A stretch of 64,000 bases of DNA. It comes from Actinoplanes sp. M2I2 (lineage in GTDB: Bacteria > Actinomycetota > Actinomycetes > Mycobacteriales > Micromonosporaceae). The stretch is from contig NZ_JALPVJ010000004.1 in assembly GCF_023544445.1 (NCBI RefSeq), positions 310,001-374,000 of the forward strand. Direction: 5' to 3'. The notes under the pieces are model-generated. The model searched no databases. It saw only the letters and a list, made by a program, of their open reading frames with translations, and was not told the DNA's origin. This document shows, in pieces, positions 7,386 to 15,731 of the stretch. A program made the position numbers and the translations under genes. The first letter of the stretch is position 1, and each line of letters opens with the position of its first letter.

Positions 7386-7796
7386 ATGCAGTGGCGTATC
7401 AAGCCGGTCCTGCCGGTCAGCAAGCTCATCGGTGTCGTCGCCGTCGTCGTGCTGGCGTTCGCGTTCGCCGGGCGCGACCCGGTGCGCTGGGTGCTCGCCG
7501 CCGTGGTCGTGGTGGCGCTGCTCGGCTGGACGCTGCGGGACCTGCTGCGGCCGGTCCGGCTGGCCGCGGATGCCGACGGCGTCACCGTCGTGACGGGCTT
7601 CGCCGGCCGGCGCCGGCTCTCGTGGGCTCAGATCGAGCGCGTACGGGTCGATCGCCGCACCCACCGAGGCCTGCGCAGCGAGATGCTCGAGCTCGACGCC
7701 GGCGAGGCCATCTATCTGTTCAGCGCGAACGACCTGGGGGCGCTGCCCGACGACGTCGCCGCCGCGCTGGCCGACCTGCGGGTGTCAGCCCAGTAA
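7386..7796 (+). CDS. Membrane-anchored PH-domain protein
   Basis: The 136-residue protein has two adjacent membrane helices (about residues 10-28 and 31-50). A bacterial PH-like domain follows (VRLAADADGVTVVTGFAGRR, then LSWAQIERVRVDRR). Similar proteins are widespread and uncharacterised in actinomycetes. The -10 CATAGT is 7 nt before the ATG and there is no Shine-Dalgarno, so it is probably leaderless. The 3' end overlaps the rhomboid gene by 12 bases in convergent orientation. Confidence 0.8.
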   Translation: MQWRIKPVLPVSKLIGVVAVVVLAFAFAGRDPVRWVLAAVVVVALLGWTLRDLLRPVRLAADADGVTVVTGFAGRRRLSWAQIERVRVDRRTHRGLRSEMLELDAGEAIYLFSANDLGALPDDVAAALADLRVSAQ

Positions 7797-8696
7797 CGTC
7801 TGAGTTCGCAGCAGCGCGGCGATCAGCAGGACGACGAAGACGGCCGCACACCCCAGACCCTGGATCAGGTTGCGCCGGTTGCTCGGGGCGTAGGCCAGGA
7901 CGACGGCGACGATGCCACCGACGATCAGGCCGCCGATGTGCCCGGCGACCGACACGTTCGGCACGGTGAAGGTGAAGAGTAGGTTGATCACCAGCAGCGG
8001 GATCAGCTGGGTGATGTCGAGCCGCAGCCGCCGGTTGACGACGATCATCGCCAGCACCAGGCCGAAGATCGACGTCGAGGCGCCGGCCGCCTGGGCGTTC
8101 GGAGCGGTGAACAGATAGGCCGCGACGTTGCCGCCGATGCCGGCCAGCAGATAGAGCCCGGCGAAGCGCAGCGGGCCCAGCTTCTCCTCGAGATAGCGGC
8201 CCAGCTGCCAGAGCAGCCACATGTTCAGCAGCAGGTGCAGCGCGCCGTAGTGCAGGAACATGGCCGTGACGAGGCGGTACCACTCGCCGGCGGCGATACC
8301 GTGCGGTTCACCGCCGAGGACGTACGGCGCGTAGCCGAGCACCGAGCCCCAGCGGGTGACCGAGGTGCCCTCGCCCATCAGGCCGAACCACCCGCCGGCG
8401 CCGGCGATCGCCCGGCCACCGCCGACGACCGCCGAGGCGATGAAGAACAGTGCGTTGATGCCGATCAGCGCCCGGGTCACGTAACCGGCCCGGCCGGCTG
8501 TGCTGCCGCCGAAGGCGGTGCGCGCCTGGCGCTGGGTGCGCCGCCCCTCGGCGACGCACTCCGGGCACTGGTGACCGACCGAGGCCTCGTTCATGCAATC
8601 AGGGCAGATCGGCCGGTCACACCGTGTGCACCGGATGTAAGTCTCCTTGGACGGGTGGCGGTAGCAGACCGGAACCGTCGACGGAGCCTCACTCAT
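7785..8696 (-). CDS. Rhomboid-family intramembrane serine protease
   Basis: The 303-residue protein starts with a zinc-ribbon-like segment with cysteine pairs (CTRCDRPICPDC, then CPECV, residues 22-48). A rhomboid domain of about six or seven helices follows. The catalytic Ser lies in GASTSIFGL (GxSxxxF), the catalytic His in VAGHIGGLIVG, and the structural HLLLNMW motif precedes them. It cleaves membrane protein substrates within the bilayer. The substrate is unknown. The N-terminal zinc-ribbon is common in actinobacterial rhomboids. TACCGT at 8703-8708 (minus) is 6 nt before the ATG, so it is probably leaderless. Confidence 0.93.
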   Translation of the reverse strand: MSEAPSTVPVCYRHPSKETYIRCTRCDRPICPDCMNEASVGHQCPECVAEGRRTQRQARTAFGGSTAGRAGYVTRALIGINALFFIASAVVGGGRAIAGAGGWFGLMGEGTSVTRWGSVLGYAPYVLGGEPHGIAAGEWYRLVTAMFLHYGALHLLLNMWLLWQLGRYLEEKLGPLRFAGLYLLAGIGGNVAAYLFTAPNAQAAGASTSIFGLVLAMIVVNRRLRLDITQLIPLLVINLLFTFTVPNVSVAGHIGGLIVGGIVAVVLAYAPSNRRNLIQGLGCAAVFVVLLIAALLRTQTLLG

Positions 8697-8702
8697 ACCT
8701 CA

Positions 8703-8708
8703 ACGGTA
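8703..8708 (-). promoter_or_regulatory. -10 element for the rhomboid gene
   Basis: TACCGT on the minus strand, 6 nt from ATG 8696. No Shine-Dalgarno lies between them. Confidence 0.5.
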
Positions 8709-8710
8709 CT

Positions 8711-9241
8711 TCAGTCGTTCACGTGCTCGATTTCCACGCGCTCGACGACGACGTCCTCACGCGGGCGGTCGCCCGGACCGGTCGGCGTGGTGGCGATCGA
8801 GTCGACGACCTTGGCCGACTGCTCGTCCGCGACCTGGCCGAAGATCGTGTGCCGACGGTTGAGGTGCGGGGTCGGCGCGACCGTGATGAAGAACTGCGAG
8901 CCGTTGGTGCCCGGGCCAGCGTTGGCCATGGCCAGCAGGTACGGGCGGTCGAAGGACAGCTCGGGGTGGAACTCGTCGGCGAACTGGAATCCCGGGCCGC
9001 CGCGGCCGGTGCCGGTCGGGTCGCCCAGCTGAACCATGAAGCCGGCGATGACACGGTGCGAGATCGTGCCGTCGTAGTAGGGACCGCTGCCCTTCTGGCC
9101 CGTGCGCGGGTCGGTGTAGTCCTTCGTGCCCTCAGCGAGCTCCACGAAGTTGCGCACGGTCGCCGGGGCGTGATCCGGGAACAGCTGGAGCCGGATCGGG
9201 CCATGGTTGGTGTGCAGGGTGGCGTAAAGCTTCTCGGCCAC
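8711..9241 (-). CDS. Cyclophilin-type peptidyl-prolyl cis-trans isomerase
   Basis: The 176-residue protein is a compact cyclophilin. ISHRVIAGFMVQLGD contains the catalytic Arg region. AMANAGPGTNGSQFFIT and HTIFGQV complete the active site. There is no signal peptide, so it acts in the cytoplasm on folding proteins. I chose GTG 9241 because AGGAG lies 6 nt upstream on the minus strand. Upstream in-frame codons lack that support. It ends 14 bases from the rhomboid start and may be followed by it in one transcript, although the rhomboid has its own -10. Confidence 0.93.
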   Translation of the reverse strand: MAEKLYATLHTNHGPIRLQLFPDHAPATVRNFVELAEGTKDYTDPRTGQKGSGPYYDGTISHRVIAGFMVQLGDPTGTGRGGPGFQFADEFHPELSFDRPYLLAMANAGPGTNGSQFFITVAPTPHLNRRHTIFGQVADEQSAKVVDSIATTPTGPGDRPREDVVVERVEIEHVND

Positions 9242-9403
9242 GGGTACTCCTGTCTGTGTCGCGGTCGCCCCACCGGTACCACTCGTGGGGGCGATAGGAC
9301 AGTTCCTTACAGTTCGGATCCTCCCCCATGTGTCTGAAGCGGCAGCGCGGGGGTACCGGTACAGGGCACCATGACGTGACAGACACTCAGGAGGTGGGCA
9401 CTG

Positions 9404-10045
9404 GTGATCGCAACTTTGCGCCGCAAGAGCCGTAGCGAGCGGATGAAGAACGAGCTCGGCCAGAGCGTTGACCACTTCAAGCGCGCGGCGTCACTCGCGG
9501 CCGCGGAGACCAGCGCGACCGTCGGCCCGACGCTGAACGCGGCGGTCGACCGGGTGCAGCCGGCCGCGGTCAAGGCCAAGGACGTGGCGTCGAGCGGCTG
9601 GGAAAGCGCTGTGGCGACCATCACTCCGCTGGTCGCGGCCGCGAACGAGAACGCGCGACTCGCCGGCAAGGTGACCAAGCGCTCGGCCAAGAAGGCCGCG
9701 AAGGACAGCGAGAAGGCGGCCAAGGCGAACAAGAAGGCCGCCAAGCAGCTGCAGAAGCGGGCTGGCAAGGCCGTCGGCCGCAAGGAGAAGGGCAAGGGCT
9801 CCAAGCTCCTCGGCTTCGCGCTGCTGGGCGCCGCGATCGGCATCGGCGCCGCGTATGCGGCCAAGCGCCGCAGCGCTGCCCAGTGGGACGAGTACGACCC
9901 GGCCGCCCCGATCACCTCGACCACCCCGGTGGGTGGCGTGGACGACGCGGCGTTCGAGCCGGAGAAGGTCGAGCCCGAGACCCGTCAGGCCTTCGGTTCG
10001 CAGAACGGCACGGTGCCCGACACCGCGCCGAACACCCCTCGGTAA
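9404..10045 (+). CDS. Lysine/alanine-rich membrane-associated protein
   Basis: The 213-residue protein has a long alanine- and lysine-rich helical middle (residues 80-135, repeats such as KKAAKDSEKAAKANKKAAK). One membrane helix follows (LLGFALLGAAIGIGAAYAA, about 143-161), then an acidic, proline-rich tail. It resembles uncharacterised actinobacterial DUF5324-type proteins, but I am not certain of the family. GTG 9404 is preceded by AGGAGG. It could act as a nucleoid- or envelope-associated helical protein. Function unknown. Confidence 0.75.
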   Translation: MIATLRRKSRSERMKNELGQSVDHFKRAASLAAAETSATVGPTLNAAVDRVQPAAVKAKDVASSGWESAVATITPLVAAANENARLAGKVTKRSAKKAAKDSEKAAKANKKAAKQLQKRAGKAVGRKEKGKGSKLLGFALLGAAIGIGAAYAAKRRSAAQWDEYDPAAPITSTTPVGGVDDAAFEPEKVEPETRQAFGSQNGTVPDTAPNTPR

Positions 10046-10068
10046 AGCATTGAGTTACGCCCGATCAG

Positions 10069-10092
10069 GGTGGGTCGCTTCGGTGACCCGCC
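10069..10092. terminator. Bidirectional hairpin between convergent genes
   Basis: GGTGGGTC (10069-10076) pairs with GACCCGCC (10085-10092) across an 8-base loop, including one G-T wobble. It ends exactly at the eccB stop codon and lies 24 bases after the stop of the lysine-rich gene. Confidence 0.65.
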
Positions 10093-11481
10093 CTATTGGG
10101 GTGAGGTCTGCCGGGCCCGGGCCGGGTCGAGCGACGGCCCCTCGGGCATGAGCGAGATCAGCTCGGACGGGATCTGCTGCACCTTGACGTTGCCGTAGCC
10201 CAGCTTGGCCACCAGGTCACGGTCGGCCAGCGGGTATCGCAGGCCGGTGTCGGTGACCACGCTGACCGTGCCGGTGCCCGGTGGCGCACCGGGCGACGCG
10301 GCCGAGGCGGTCACGGCGCCGCGGCCTCGCGCGATGTGCACCAGGTCGGCCTTGACGGTGGTGGCCGGCTCGCCGGCCACGCCGGTGACCACCTCGCCGG
10401 CCGGGATCGTCGGATCGACCCGGATGCCGTCCCCGGCCTTGTCGACCGGAAGCGTGATGCAGGCGCGGGTCGGGGCGCCGTCGATCAGCTGCGGCACCAC
10501 CGGCGGCAGCCCTCGCGGGTCGCCCGCGTCGCTGATCCGGGTCCGCGACGTCGGCAGCCCGATGAAGTCGTTGCCGATGTTCGCCGGCCGTTGGACACCC
10601 TGGACGGTCAGCATGAGCCGGGCCTGCATGTCGGTCAGTGCCGCCTTGCCGTCGGTCAGCATCACCGCGACCTGCTGCCCGTCGGTGACCAACTGACCCA
10701 CCCGCAGGCCGGCCACCGAGGCCCGGCCCAGGCCCGGGATCGCCGGGGGCACCAGGTCGGGCCCGGCCGGCACGGCGTTGAGCCAGGCCACCGAGACGGG
10801 CCAGGGCCGGTTGCTGCTGTAGTTGAGCGCGGTCAGCGTCGCGTCGTCGCGCGACACCGGGACGGCGAAGCGCCGGTTGCCGACCACCAGCGCGTTGCGC
10901 CCGTCGGGGTCGCGCACCAGCAGGGCCCGGCCCGCCCGCGCCAGGACCGTGCCGTCGGTGAGCCGGTCACCCACGAGCAGCGTGCTCCGCGTCGCGCGGC
11001 CCGCCCCCTGGTTGTCGGTGCAGATCGACCAGCGGCCGGTGATCAGCGCGTTCTTGGCGGGCAGGGAGTCGGGCGCGTCGGGGATGCCGAGCGGGTCACC
11101 CAGCGGCACCGCGGCGAGTTTCTCGGACGACACGGTCTTGAGCGACGGCGCCCGGGCCGAGGCGAGCAGCAGCCCGGACGCGAAGTTGAGAACCGGGTGC
11201 AGCTTGCCGTCGGATTCCAGGTAGACGAAGCGGGCGCCGGTGCCCTTCTCCTGAAAGACCACCGCGGGATCGCGCGGGTCGACGCGGCTGTTGCCGGTGA
11301 GCAGGCCGTAGATCGCCGCCGCGGCCACCAGCAGGCTCGCCACCAGCAGGCTGACCAGGGCGGTCATGCCGGCGCGGCGCAGCGGGGAGCGCTGCGGATC
11401 GGGGTCGTGCGTGACCAGCGCGGCCACTACCCGCTGCAACGAGTACTGGTACGAGTGGAGCTGATCCTGACGCGACGGCAC
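10093..11481 (-). CDS. eccB: Type VII secretion protein EccB
   Basis: The 462-residue protein starts MPSRQDQLHSYQYSLQRVV, the hallmark N-terminus of EccB. A single membrane helix is at about residues 38-62. A large extracytoplasmic domain follows, with a Cys pair around CTDN and ACITL. EccB is a core subunit of the ESX/type VII membrane complex. No eccC, eccD, eccE, mycP or esx gene is visible here, so it is either detached from its locus or accessory. TAGAGT at 11489-11494 (minus) is 7 nt before GTG 11481, so it is probably leaderless. corA lies upstream on the same strand, 45 bases away. Confidence 0.92.
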   Translation of the reverse strand: MPSRQDQLHSYQYSLQRVVAALVTHDPDPQRSPLRRAGMTALVSLLVASLLVAAAAIYGLLTGNSRVDPRDPAVVFQEKGTGARFVYLESDGKLHPVLNFASGLLLASARAPSLKTVSSEKLAAVPLGDPLGIPDAPDSLPAKNALITGRWSICTDNQGAGRATRSTLLVGDRLTDGTVLARAGRALLVRDPDGRNALVVGNRRFAVPVSRDDATLTALNYSSNRPWPVSVAWLNAVPAGPDLVPPAIPGLGRASVAGLRVGQLVTDGQQVAVMLTDGKAALTDMQARLMLTVQGVQRPANIGNDFIGLPTSRTRISDAGDPRGLPPVVPQLIDGAPTRACITLPVDKAGDGIRVDPTIPAGEVVTGVAGEPATTVKADLVHIARGRGAVTASAASPGAPPGTGTVSVVTDTGLRYPLADRDLVAKLGYGNVKVQQIPSELISLMPEGPSLDPARARQTSPQ

Positions 11482-11488
11482 CTATGTC

Positions 11489-11494
11489 ACTCTA
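11489..11494 (-). promoter_or_regulatory. -10 element for eccB
   Basis: TAGAGT on the minus strand, 7 nt before GTG 11481. No Shine-Dalgarno is present. Confidence 0.5.
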
Positions 11495-11525
11495 GGGGCC
11501 GCCGTCGATGTCTGGGAGTGAGCCC

Positions 11526-12632
11526 TCACAGCCAGCCGCTGCGCCGGAACACCCGGTAGAGCAGCACCGAGACGATCAGGATGATCAACCACCACGAGGC
11601 GTAGCCGTACTTCCAGGTCAGCTCGGGCATGAACTCGAAGTTCATGCCGTAGATGCCGGCGCCCGCCGTCCACACCGTGGCGATGGCCGCCCACGCGGCG
11701 ATCTTGCGCATGTCGTTGTTCTGGTCGACGGTGACCTGCGCGAGCCGGGCCTGCAGGATCGAGTTGAGCAGGTCGTCGAAGGACGAGACCTGTTCGACCG
11801 TCCGCGTGAGGTGGTCCTGCACGTCGCGGAAGTACTTGCCGATCCGCTTGGGCACGAGAGACATGATCATGGCCAGCGGACGCTGCAGCGGCACCACCGC
11901 GCGCCGGAACTCCACGAGCTCCCGCTTCATCTGATAGATCGCCGGGATCGGGCTCGCGTGGTCGCGCGAGAAGACGCCCTCCTCGATCAGGTCGAGATCG
12001 GACTCGACCTGATCGGCGACCGCCACGTAGTGGTCGACCACCCGGTCGGTCACCGCGTAGGCCACCGCCCACGGGCCCTGCTCGATGAGATCGGCCCGCT
12101 GCGATTCCAGGTCGGCGCGTACCGATCCCAGCTCGGAGGCGTCCCCGTGGCGCACGGTGATGACGAACTGGTCACCGACGAAAATCATCATCTGACCGGT
12201 CTCGACCACCTGGGAGTTCTCGGTGATCTCGCCGTGCGGCACGTACCGGGCCGTCCGCATGACCAGGAAGTGCACCGACCCGAACTGCTCCAGCTTGGGC
12301 CGCTGCTCCGCCTTCACCGCGTCCTCGACGGCGAGCTCGTGCAGGCCGTAGGTGTGGGCGATGGCGGCCATCTCGTCCTCGCTCGGCTCGTGCAGGCCGA
12401 GCCAGACGAAAGCGTCGTCGCGCGAGCAGGCCGCGGTCAGCGCCTCGTCCGGGGTGAAGTCGCCGGGCAACCGGTGGCCGGCCGCGTAGACCGCGCAGTC
12501 GACCACGCCGCTGCCGACATGCCTGGTGCCGAGGTCGGGTCCGCCGTCGACGGTGCCGAGGATGCGGTTCATCGCTCGCACCGGCGCGGCGAAGGCTCGT
12601 GACAACGGCCGATGCCTGTTCCGATCGCTCAC
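11526..12632 (-). CDS. corA: CorA-type magnesium/cobalt channel
   Basis: The 368-residue protein has the long cytoplasmic alpha/beta funnel and a stalk helix (about 240-310). Two C-terminal membrane helices flank the family signature YGMNFEFMPE (GMN loop). A basic tail ends it (FRRSGWL). It forms pentameric Mg2+ channels in the plasma membrane. GTG 12632 has GGAGG upstream on the minus strand. The N-terminal 40 residues before the conserved core are basic and probably disordered. Confidence 0.93.
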   Translation of the reverse strand: MSDRNRHRPLSRAFAAPVRAMNRILGTVDGGPDLGTRHVGSGVVDCAVYAAGHRLPGDFTPDEALTAACSRDDAFVWLGLHEPSEDEMAAIAHTYGLHELAVEDAVKAEQRPKLEQFGSVHFLVMRTARYVPHGEITENSQVVETGQMMIFVGDQFVITVRHGDASELGSVRADLESQRADLIEQGPWAVAYAVTDRVVDHYVAVADQVESDLDLIEEGVFSRDHASPIPAIYQMKRELVEFRRAVVPLQRPLAMIMSLVPKRIGKYFRDVQDHLTRTVEQVSSFDDLLNSILQARLAQVTVDQNNDMRKIAAWAAIATVWTAGAGIYGMNFEFMPELTWKYGYASWWLIILIVSVLLYRVFRRSGWL

Positions 12633-12743
12633 CGTGGCCTCCTCGCCGCCTTGAACAAACCGCCCGAGGCTACTGCACCCCGCGGCAGACCGGCGCCGGA
12701 CCGGTGTCTCCTACCCGTCCGGCGCCGGTTTCAGACGGCCGGG

Positions 12744-13838
12744 TCAGCCGCGTACCTCTTCGATCGCCTCGGCCAGGCGGCGCACGCCCTCCTCGATCTG
12801 ATCGACCGTGACCGCCGAGAAGGCGAGCCGCACCGAGCTGCGACCGCCCTCGAGCAGGAAGTCGCTGCCCTTGACGATGGCCACGCCCTTCTTCATCGCG
12901 GCCGGGAAGAGCTTGTCGACGTCGACGTCCGAGGGGAGGTCGACCCAGAGGAAGTAGCCACCGTCGGGCTCGGTGAACGTCGCACCGGGAATGTGCTTGC
13001 GCAGCGACTCGGCCAGCACCTGCGCGCGCTCGCCGAGGGCGGCGCTCACGGTCCGCACCGAGCGCTCGATGTCGCCCGAGACGCAGAACTGGTGAACGAT
13101 CGCCTCGGAGACCATGCCGGGCGAGATGTACAGGTTGGTGGCCTTCTTGGCGATCGCGTCGATCAGCGCGGCCGGGCCGACCAGATAACCGACGCGGACG
13201 CCCGGGCACACCGTCTTGGTGAAGCTGGAGGCGTGCACGACCAGGTTGTCCGAGTCCATCGAGAGCATCGAGGGCAGGGCGTCGCCGCGGAACCGGATGT
13301 CCACGTACGGGTCGTCCTCGAAGATCGTGAACTCGTACTGGGCGGCCAGCGCGAGCAGGGCCCGGCGCTTCTCGACCGAGAGCGTGATTCCGGCCGGGTT
13401 CTGGTAATTCGGGATGATGTGAGCGAGCTTGGGACGCACGCCCGACTCGAGCAGGGCGCGCAGCTCGTCGACGTCGATGCCGTCGGGGCGGAGCGTGACC
13501 TGGTGCACCTTGGCGCCCAGGTTCTGCAGGCTGAGCAGGGTGCGGTCGTACGTCGGCTTCTCGACCACGACGTCGTCGCCCGGCTGCACGAGGTGGTTGA
13601 AGAGGAACGCGTCGGCCTGCAGCGAGCCGTTCGTCACAATGACCTGGTCGGCCGACACGCCGTGCTTCTCGGCGATCCACTTGCGCAGCGGGATGTAGCC
13701 GACGGACGTGCCGTAAGCGGTCACACCAGCGGGATCGGCTTCGAAAGCTCGGGTGGCGGCGGCCTTGAGGCCCTCGACGTCGATGATGTCCAGCGACGGA
13801 GCGCCCCGGGCGAAAGAGATCAGCTGCTCAGCGGTCAT
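12744..13838 (-). CDS. PLP-dependent aminotransferase (class I/II, AAD/MocR-like)
   Basis: The 364-residue protein has the fold-type I layout: GTSVGYIPLRKWIAEKHG, NYQNPAG for substrate binding, EDDPYVDIRF, and the PLP lysine in SSFTKTVCPGVRVGYLVG. It resembles 2-aminoadipate/valine-type aminotransferases related to MocR regulators, but it lacks the N-terminal winged helix. ATG 13838 was chosen because an in-frame extension would reach to within 7 bases of the divergent gene. The substrate is unknown. A shared role with the divergent polar-lipid-like operon is possible but unsupported. Confidence 0.88.
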   Translation of the reverse strand: MTAEQLISFARGAPSLDIIDVEGLKAAATRAFEADPAGVTAYGTSVGYIPLRKWIAEKHGVSADQVIVTNGSLQADAFLFNHLVQPGDDVVVEKPTYDRTLLSLQNLGAKVHQVTLRPDGIDVDELRALLESGVRPKLAHIIPNYQNPAGITLSVEKRRALLALAAQYEFTIFEDDPYVDIRFRGDALPSMLSMDSDNLVVHASSFTKTVCPGVRVGYLVGPAALIDAIAKKATNLYISPGMVSEAIVHQFCVSGDIERSVRTVSAALGERAQVLAESLRKHIPGATFTEPDGGYFLWVDLPSDVDVDKLFPAAMKKGVAIVKGSDFLLEGGRSSVRLAFSAVTVDQIEEGVRRLAEAIEEVRG

Positions 13839-13938
13839 GGCCACCAGCTTACGAGCAGGCTCGGTAGTATTTTCGTCTGCCTCGTCCGGTCCGGGCTGTG
13901 GGACAGCACCCGTTATTCTCGCGGAGTTCACCTATTAG

Positions 13939-14682
13939 ATGGAGACCCCGATGATCGGTCTGATTCTCGCCGCCGGAGCCGGACGCAGGCTTCGTCCGTA
14001 CACGGACACCCTGCCCAAGGCGCTCGTCCCGGTGGACGGGGAGACCACGATCATGGACATCTCCCTGCGCAACCTGGCCGCCGCCGGTCTGACCGACGTG
14101 ACGATCGTCGTGGGCTACCGGGCGGAGGCCGTCGAGGAGCGCCAGGCCGGGTTCGAGAGCCGGTACGGCGTCAAGATCTCCCTCGTCCACAACGACAAGG
14201 CCGAGGAGTGGAACAACGCGTACTCGCTCTGGCTGGCCCGTGACCACTTCGCGCGCGGCGTGCTGATGGTCAACGGCGACACGGTGCATCCGGTGAGCGT
14301 CGAGCAGACCCTGCTGGCCCAGCGCGGCCCGAGCATCCTGCTGGCCATCGACAACGTGAAGAAGCTGGCCGAAGAAGAGATGAAGACGACCTTCGGCGGC
14401 GACGGCCAGCTCACCCGGATCACGAAACTGATGGAGCCGGCCGAGGCGTACGGCGAGTACATCGGGGCCAACATCATCGAGGCCTCGGCCGCCGCCGACC
14501 TGGCCGACGCGCTCCGGACGACCTGGGAGCGCGACCCGAACCTCTACTACGAGGACGGCTTCCAGGAGTACGCGAACCGGGGCGGCCAGGTGCGGGCCGC
14601 GGTCATCGGCGACGTCGACTGGGTCGAGGTCGACAACCACGACGACCTGGCCAAGGCCCGGGGCATCGCATGCCGCTACTAG
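13939..14682 (+). CDS. Sugar/alcohol-phosphate nucleotidyltransferase
   Basis: The 247-residue protein has the GT-A nucleotidyltransferase signature LAAGAGRRLRPYTDTLPKAL at the N-terminus. MVNGDTV supplies a metal Asp, and WVEVDNHDDL is the C-terminal signature of the phosphocholine/inositol cytidylyltransferase-like branch. It activates a phosphorylated alcohol or sugar as an NDP derivative. It is the first gene of a three-gene operon with coding overlaps of 13 and 26 bases. Given a glycerol-1-phosphate dehydrogenase and a CDP-alcohol transferase next to it, a cytidylyltransferase for a phospho-alcohol is the best guess. Confidence 0.85.
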   Translation: METPMIGLILAAGAGRRLRPYTDTLPKALVPVDGETTIMDISLRNLAAAGLTDVTIVVGYRAEAVEERQAGFESRYGVKISLVHNDKAEEWNNAYSLWLARDHFARGVLMVNGDTVHPVSVEQTLLAQRGPSILLAIDNVKKLAEEEMKTTFGGDGQLTRITKLMEPAEAYGEYIGANIIEASAAADLADALRTTWERDPNLYYEDGFQEYANRGGQVRAAVIGDVDWVEVDNHDDLAKARGIACRY

Positions 14683-15731
14683 CGCGCAGCGTTCAGGCGC
14701 CGCTGCACATCCACGTCCGCCGGGGCGCGGTGGCCGACCTGGGCCGCATCCTGGCCGACGGGCGGGTCTCGGCCGGCGGTGACGTGGCGGTCGTGGTCGG
14801 CCCCGGGCAGGGCGAGCGGATAGCCGATCTCATCCGCCCCTCGCTGAAGACCGCCGACGTCTTCACCACCACCGGCGGCACCCTCGACGCGGCCCTCGAA
14901 CTGGCGGCCAAGCTGCGCACGCGACAGTACGACGCGGTCGTCGGCATCGGCGGCGGCACCACGGTCGACACGGCCAAGTACGCGGCCAACCGCTGGGGGC
15001 TGCCGATGATCTCGGTGGCCACCAGCCTGGCCAACGACGGCATCGCCTCCCCGGTGGCCAGCCTGATCAACGACGGCGTCAAGGGCTCGTACGGCGTGCA
15101 CATCCCGTTCGGCGTGATCGTCGACCTGGACTTCGTCGAGACCGGGCCGGACCGGGTCAACCGGGGCGGCATCGGCGACGTGATCAGCAACATCAGCGCG
15201 CTGGCGGACTGGGAACTGGCTCGCCAGATGCGCGGCGAGCCGGTCGACGGACTGGCCGCCTCGCTGGCCCGGATGGGCGCCGAGGCGGTGCTCGCCATGC
15301 CGGGCGACCTGACCGACGACGCCTTCGTGACGGTGCTCGCCGAGGCGCTGATCTCGAGCGGCCTGGCCATGGCGGTCAGCGGCAGCAGCCGGCCGGCCAG
15401 CGGCGGGTGCCACGAGATCATGCACGCCATCGACTCGCTCTTTCCGGGCACCGCCTCCCACGGCGAGCTGGCCGGGATGGGCGCGCTGTTCTGCACGTTC
15501 CTGCGCGGCGACGACCGGCGCTTCGCCCAGATGGCCGACTGCCTGGCCCGGCATCTGCTGCCGCGGGTCCCGTCGGACGTCGACCTGACCGCCGACCAGT
15601 TCGTCGAGGCCGTCACCTTCGCGCCCCGCACGCGCCCCGACCGCTACACGATCCTGGAGCACCTGGCCATGACCCCGGACGAGATCAGCGGAAGGCTGGC
15701 CGACTATGTCGAAGCCGTCCAAAGCCACTGA
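14670..15731 (+). CDS. Glycerol-1-phosphate dehydrogenase family protein (archaeal EgsA/AraM type)
   Basis: The 353-residue protein matches the NAD(P)-dependent sn-glycerol-1-phosphate dehydrogenase branch of iron-alcohol-dehydrogenase folds. GIGGGTTVDTAKYAANRWG binds the nucleotide. ISVATSLANDGIASPVASL is nearly diagnostic. Next come GDVISNISALADWELA and SSRPASGGCHEIMHAID. The metal His residues are in CHEIMHAID and in SHGELAGMG. The family makes G1P from dihydroxyacetone phosphate in archaea and in Bacillus AraM. ATG 14670 overlaps the upstream gene by 13 bases. Activity on another triose or polyol phosphate cannot be excluded. Confidence 0.87.
   Translation: MPLLARSVQAPLHIHVRRGAVADLGRILADGRVSAGGDVAVVVGPGQGERIADLIRPSLKTADVFTTTGGTLDAALELAAKLRTRQYDAVVGIGGGTTVDTAKYAANRWGLPMISVATSLANDGIASPVASLINDGVKGSYGVHIPFGVIVDLDFVETGPDRVNRGGIGDVISNISALADWELARQMRGEPVDGLAASLARMGAEAVLAMPGDLTDDAFVTVLAEALISSGLAMAVSGSSRPASGGCHEIMHAIDSLFPGTASHGELAGMGALFCTFLRGDDRRFAQMADCLARHLLPRVPSDVDLTADQFVEAVTFAPRTRPDRYTILEHLAMTPDEISGRLADYVEAVQSH

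Noticed and set aside
13839-13931. N-terminal extension of the aminotransferase to 13931
   Set aside because: It would leave only 7 bases before the divergent gene and adds a Glu/Pro-rich segment unlike the family. ATG 13838 begins at the usual position.
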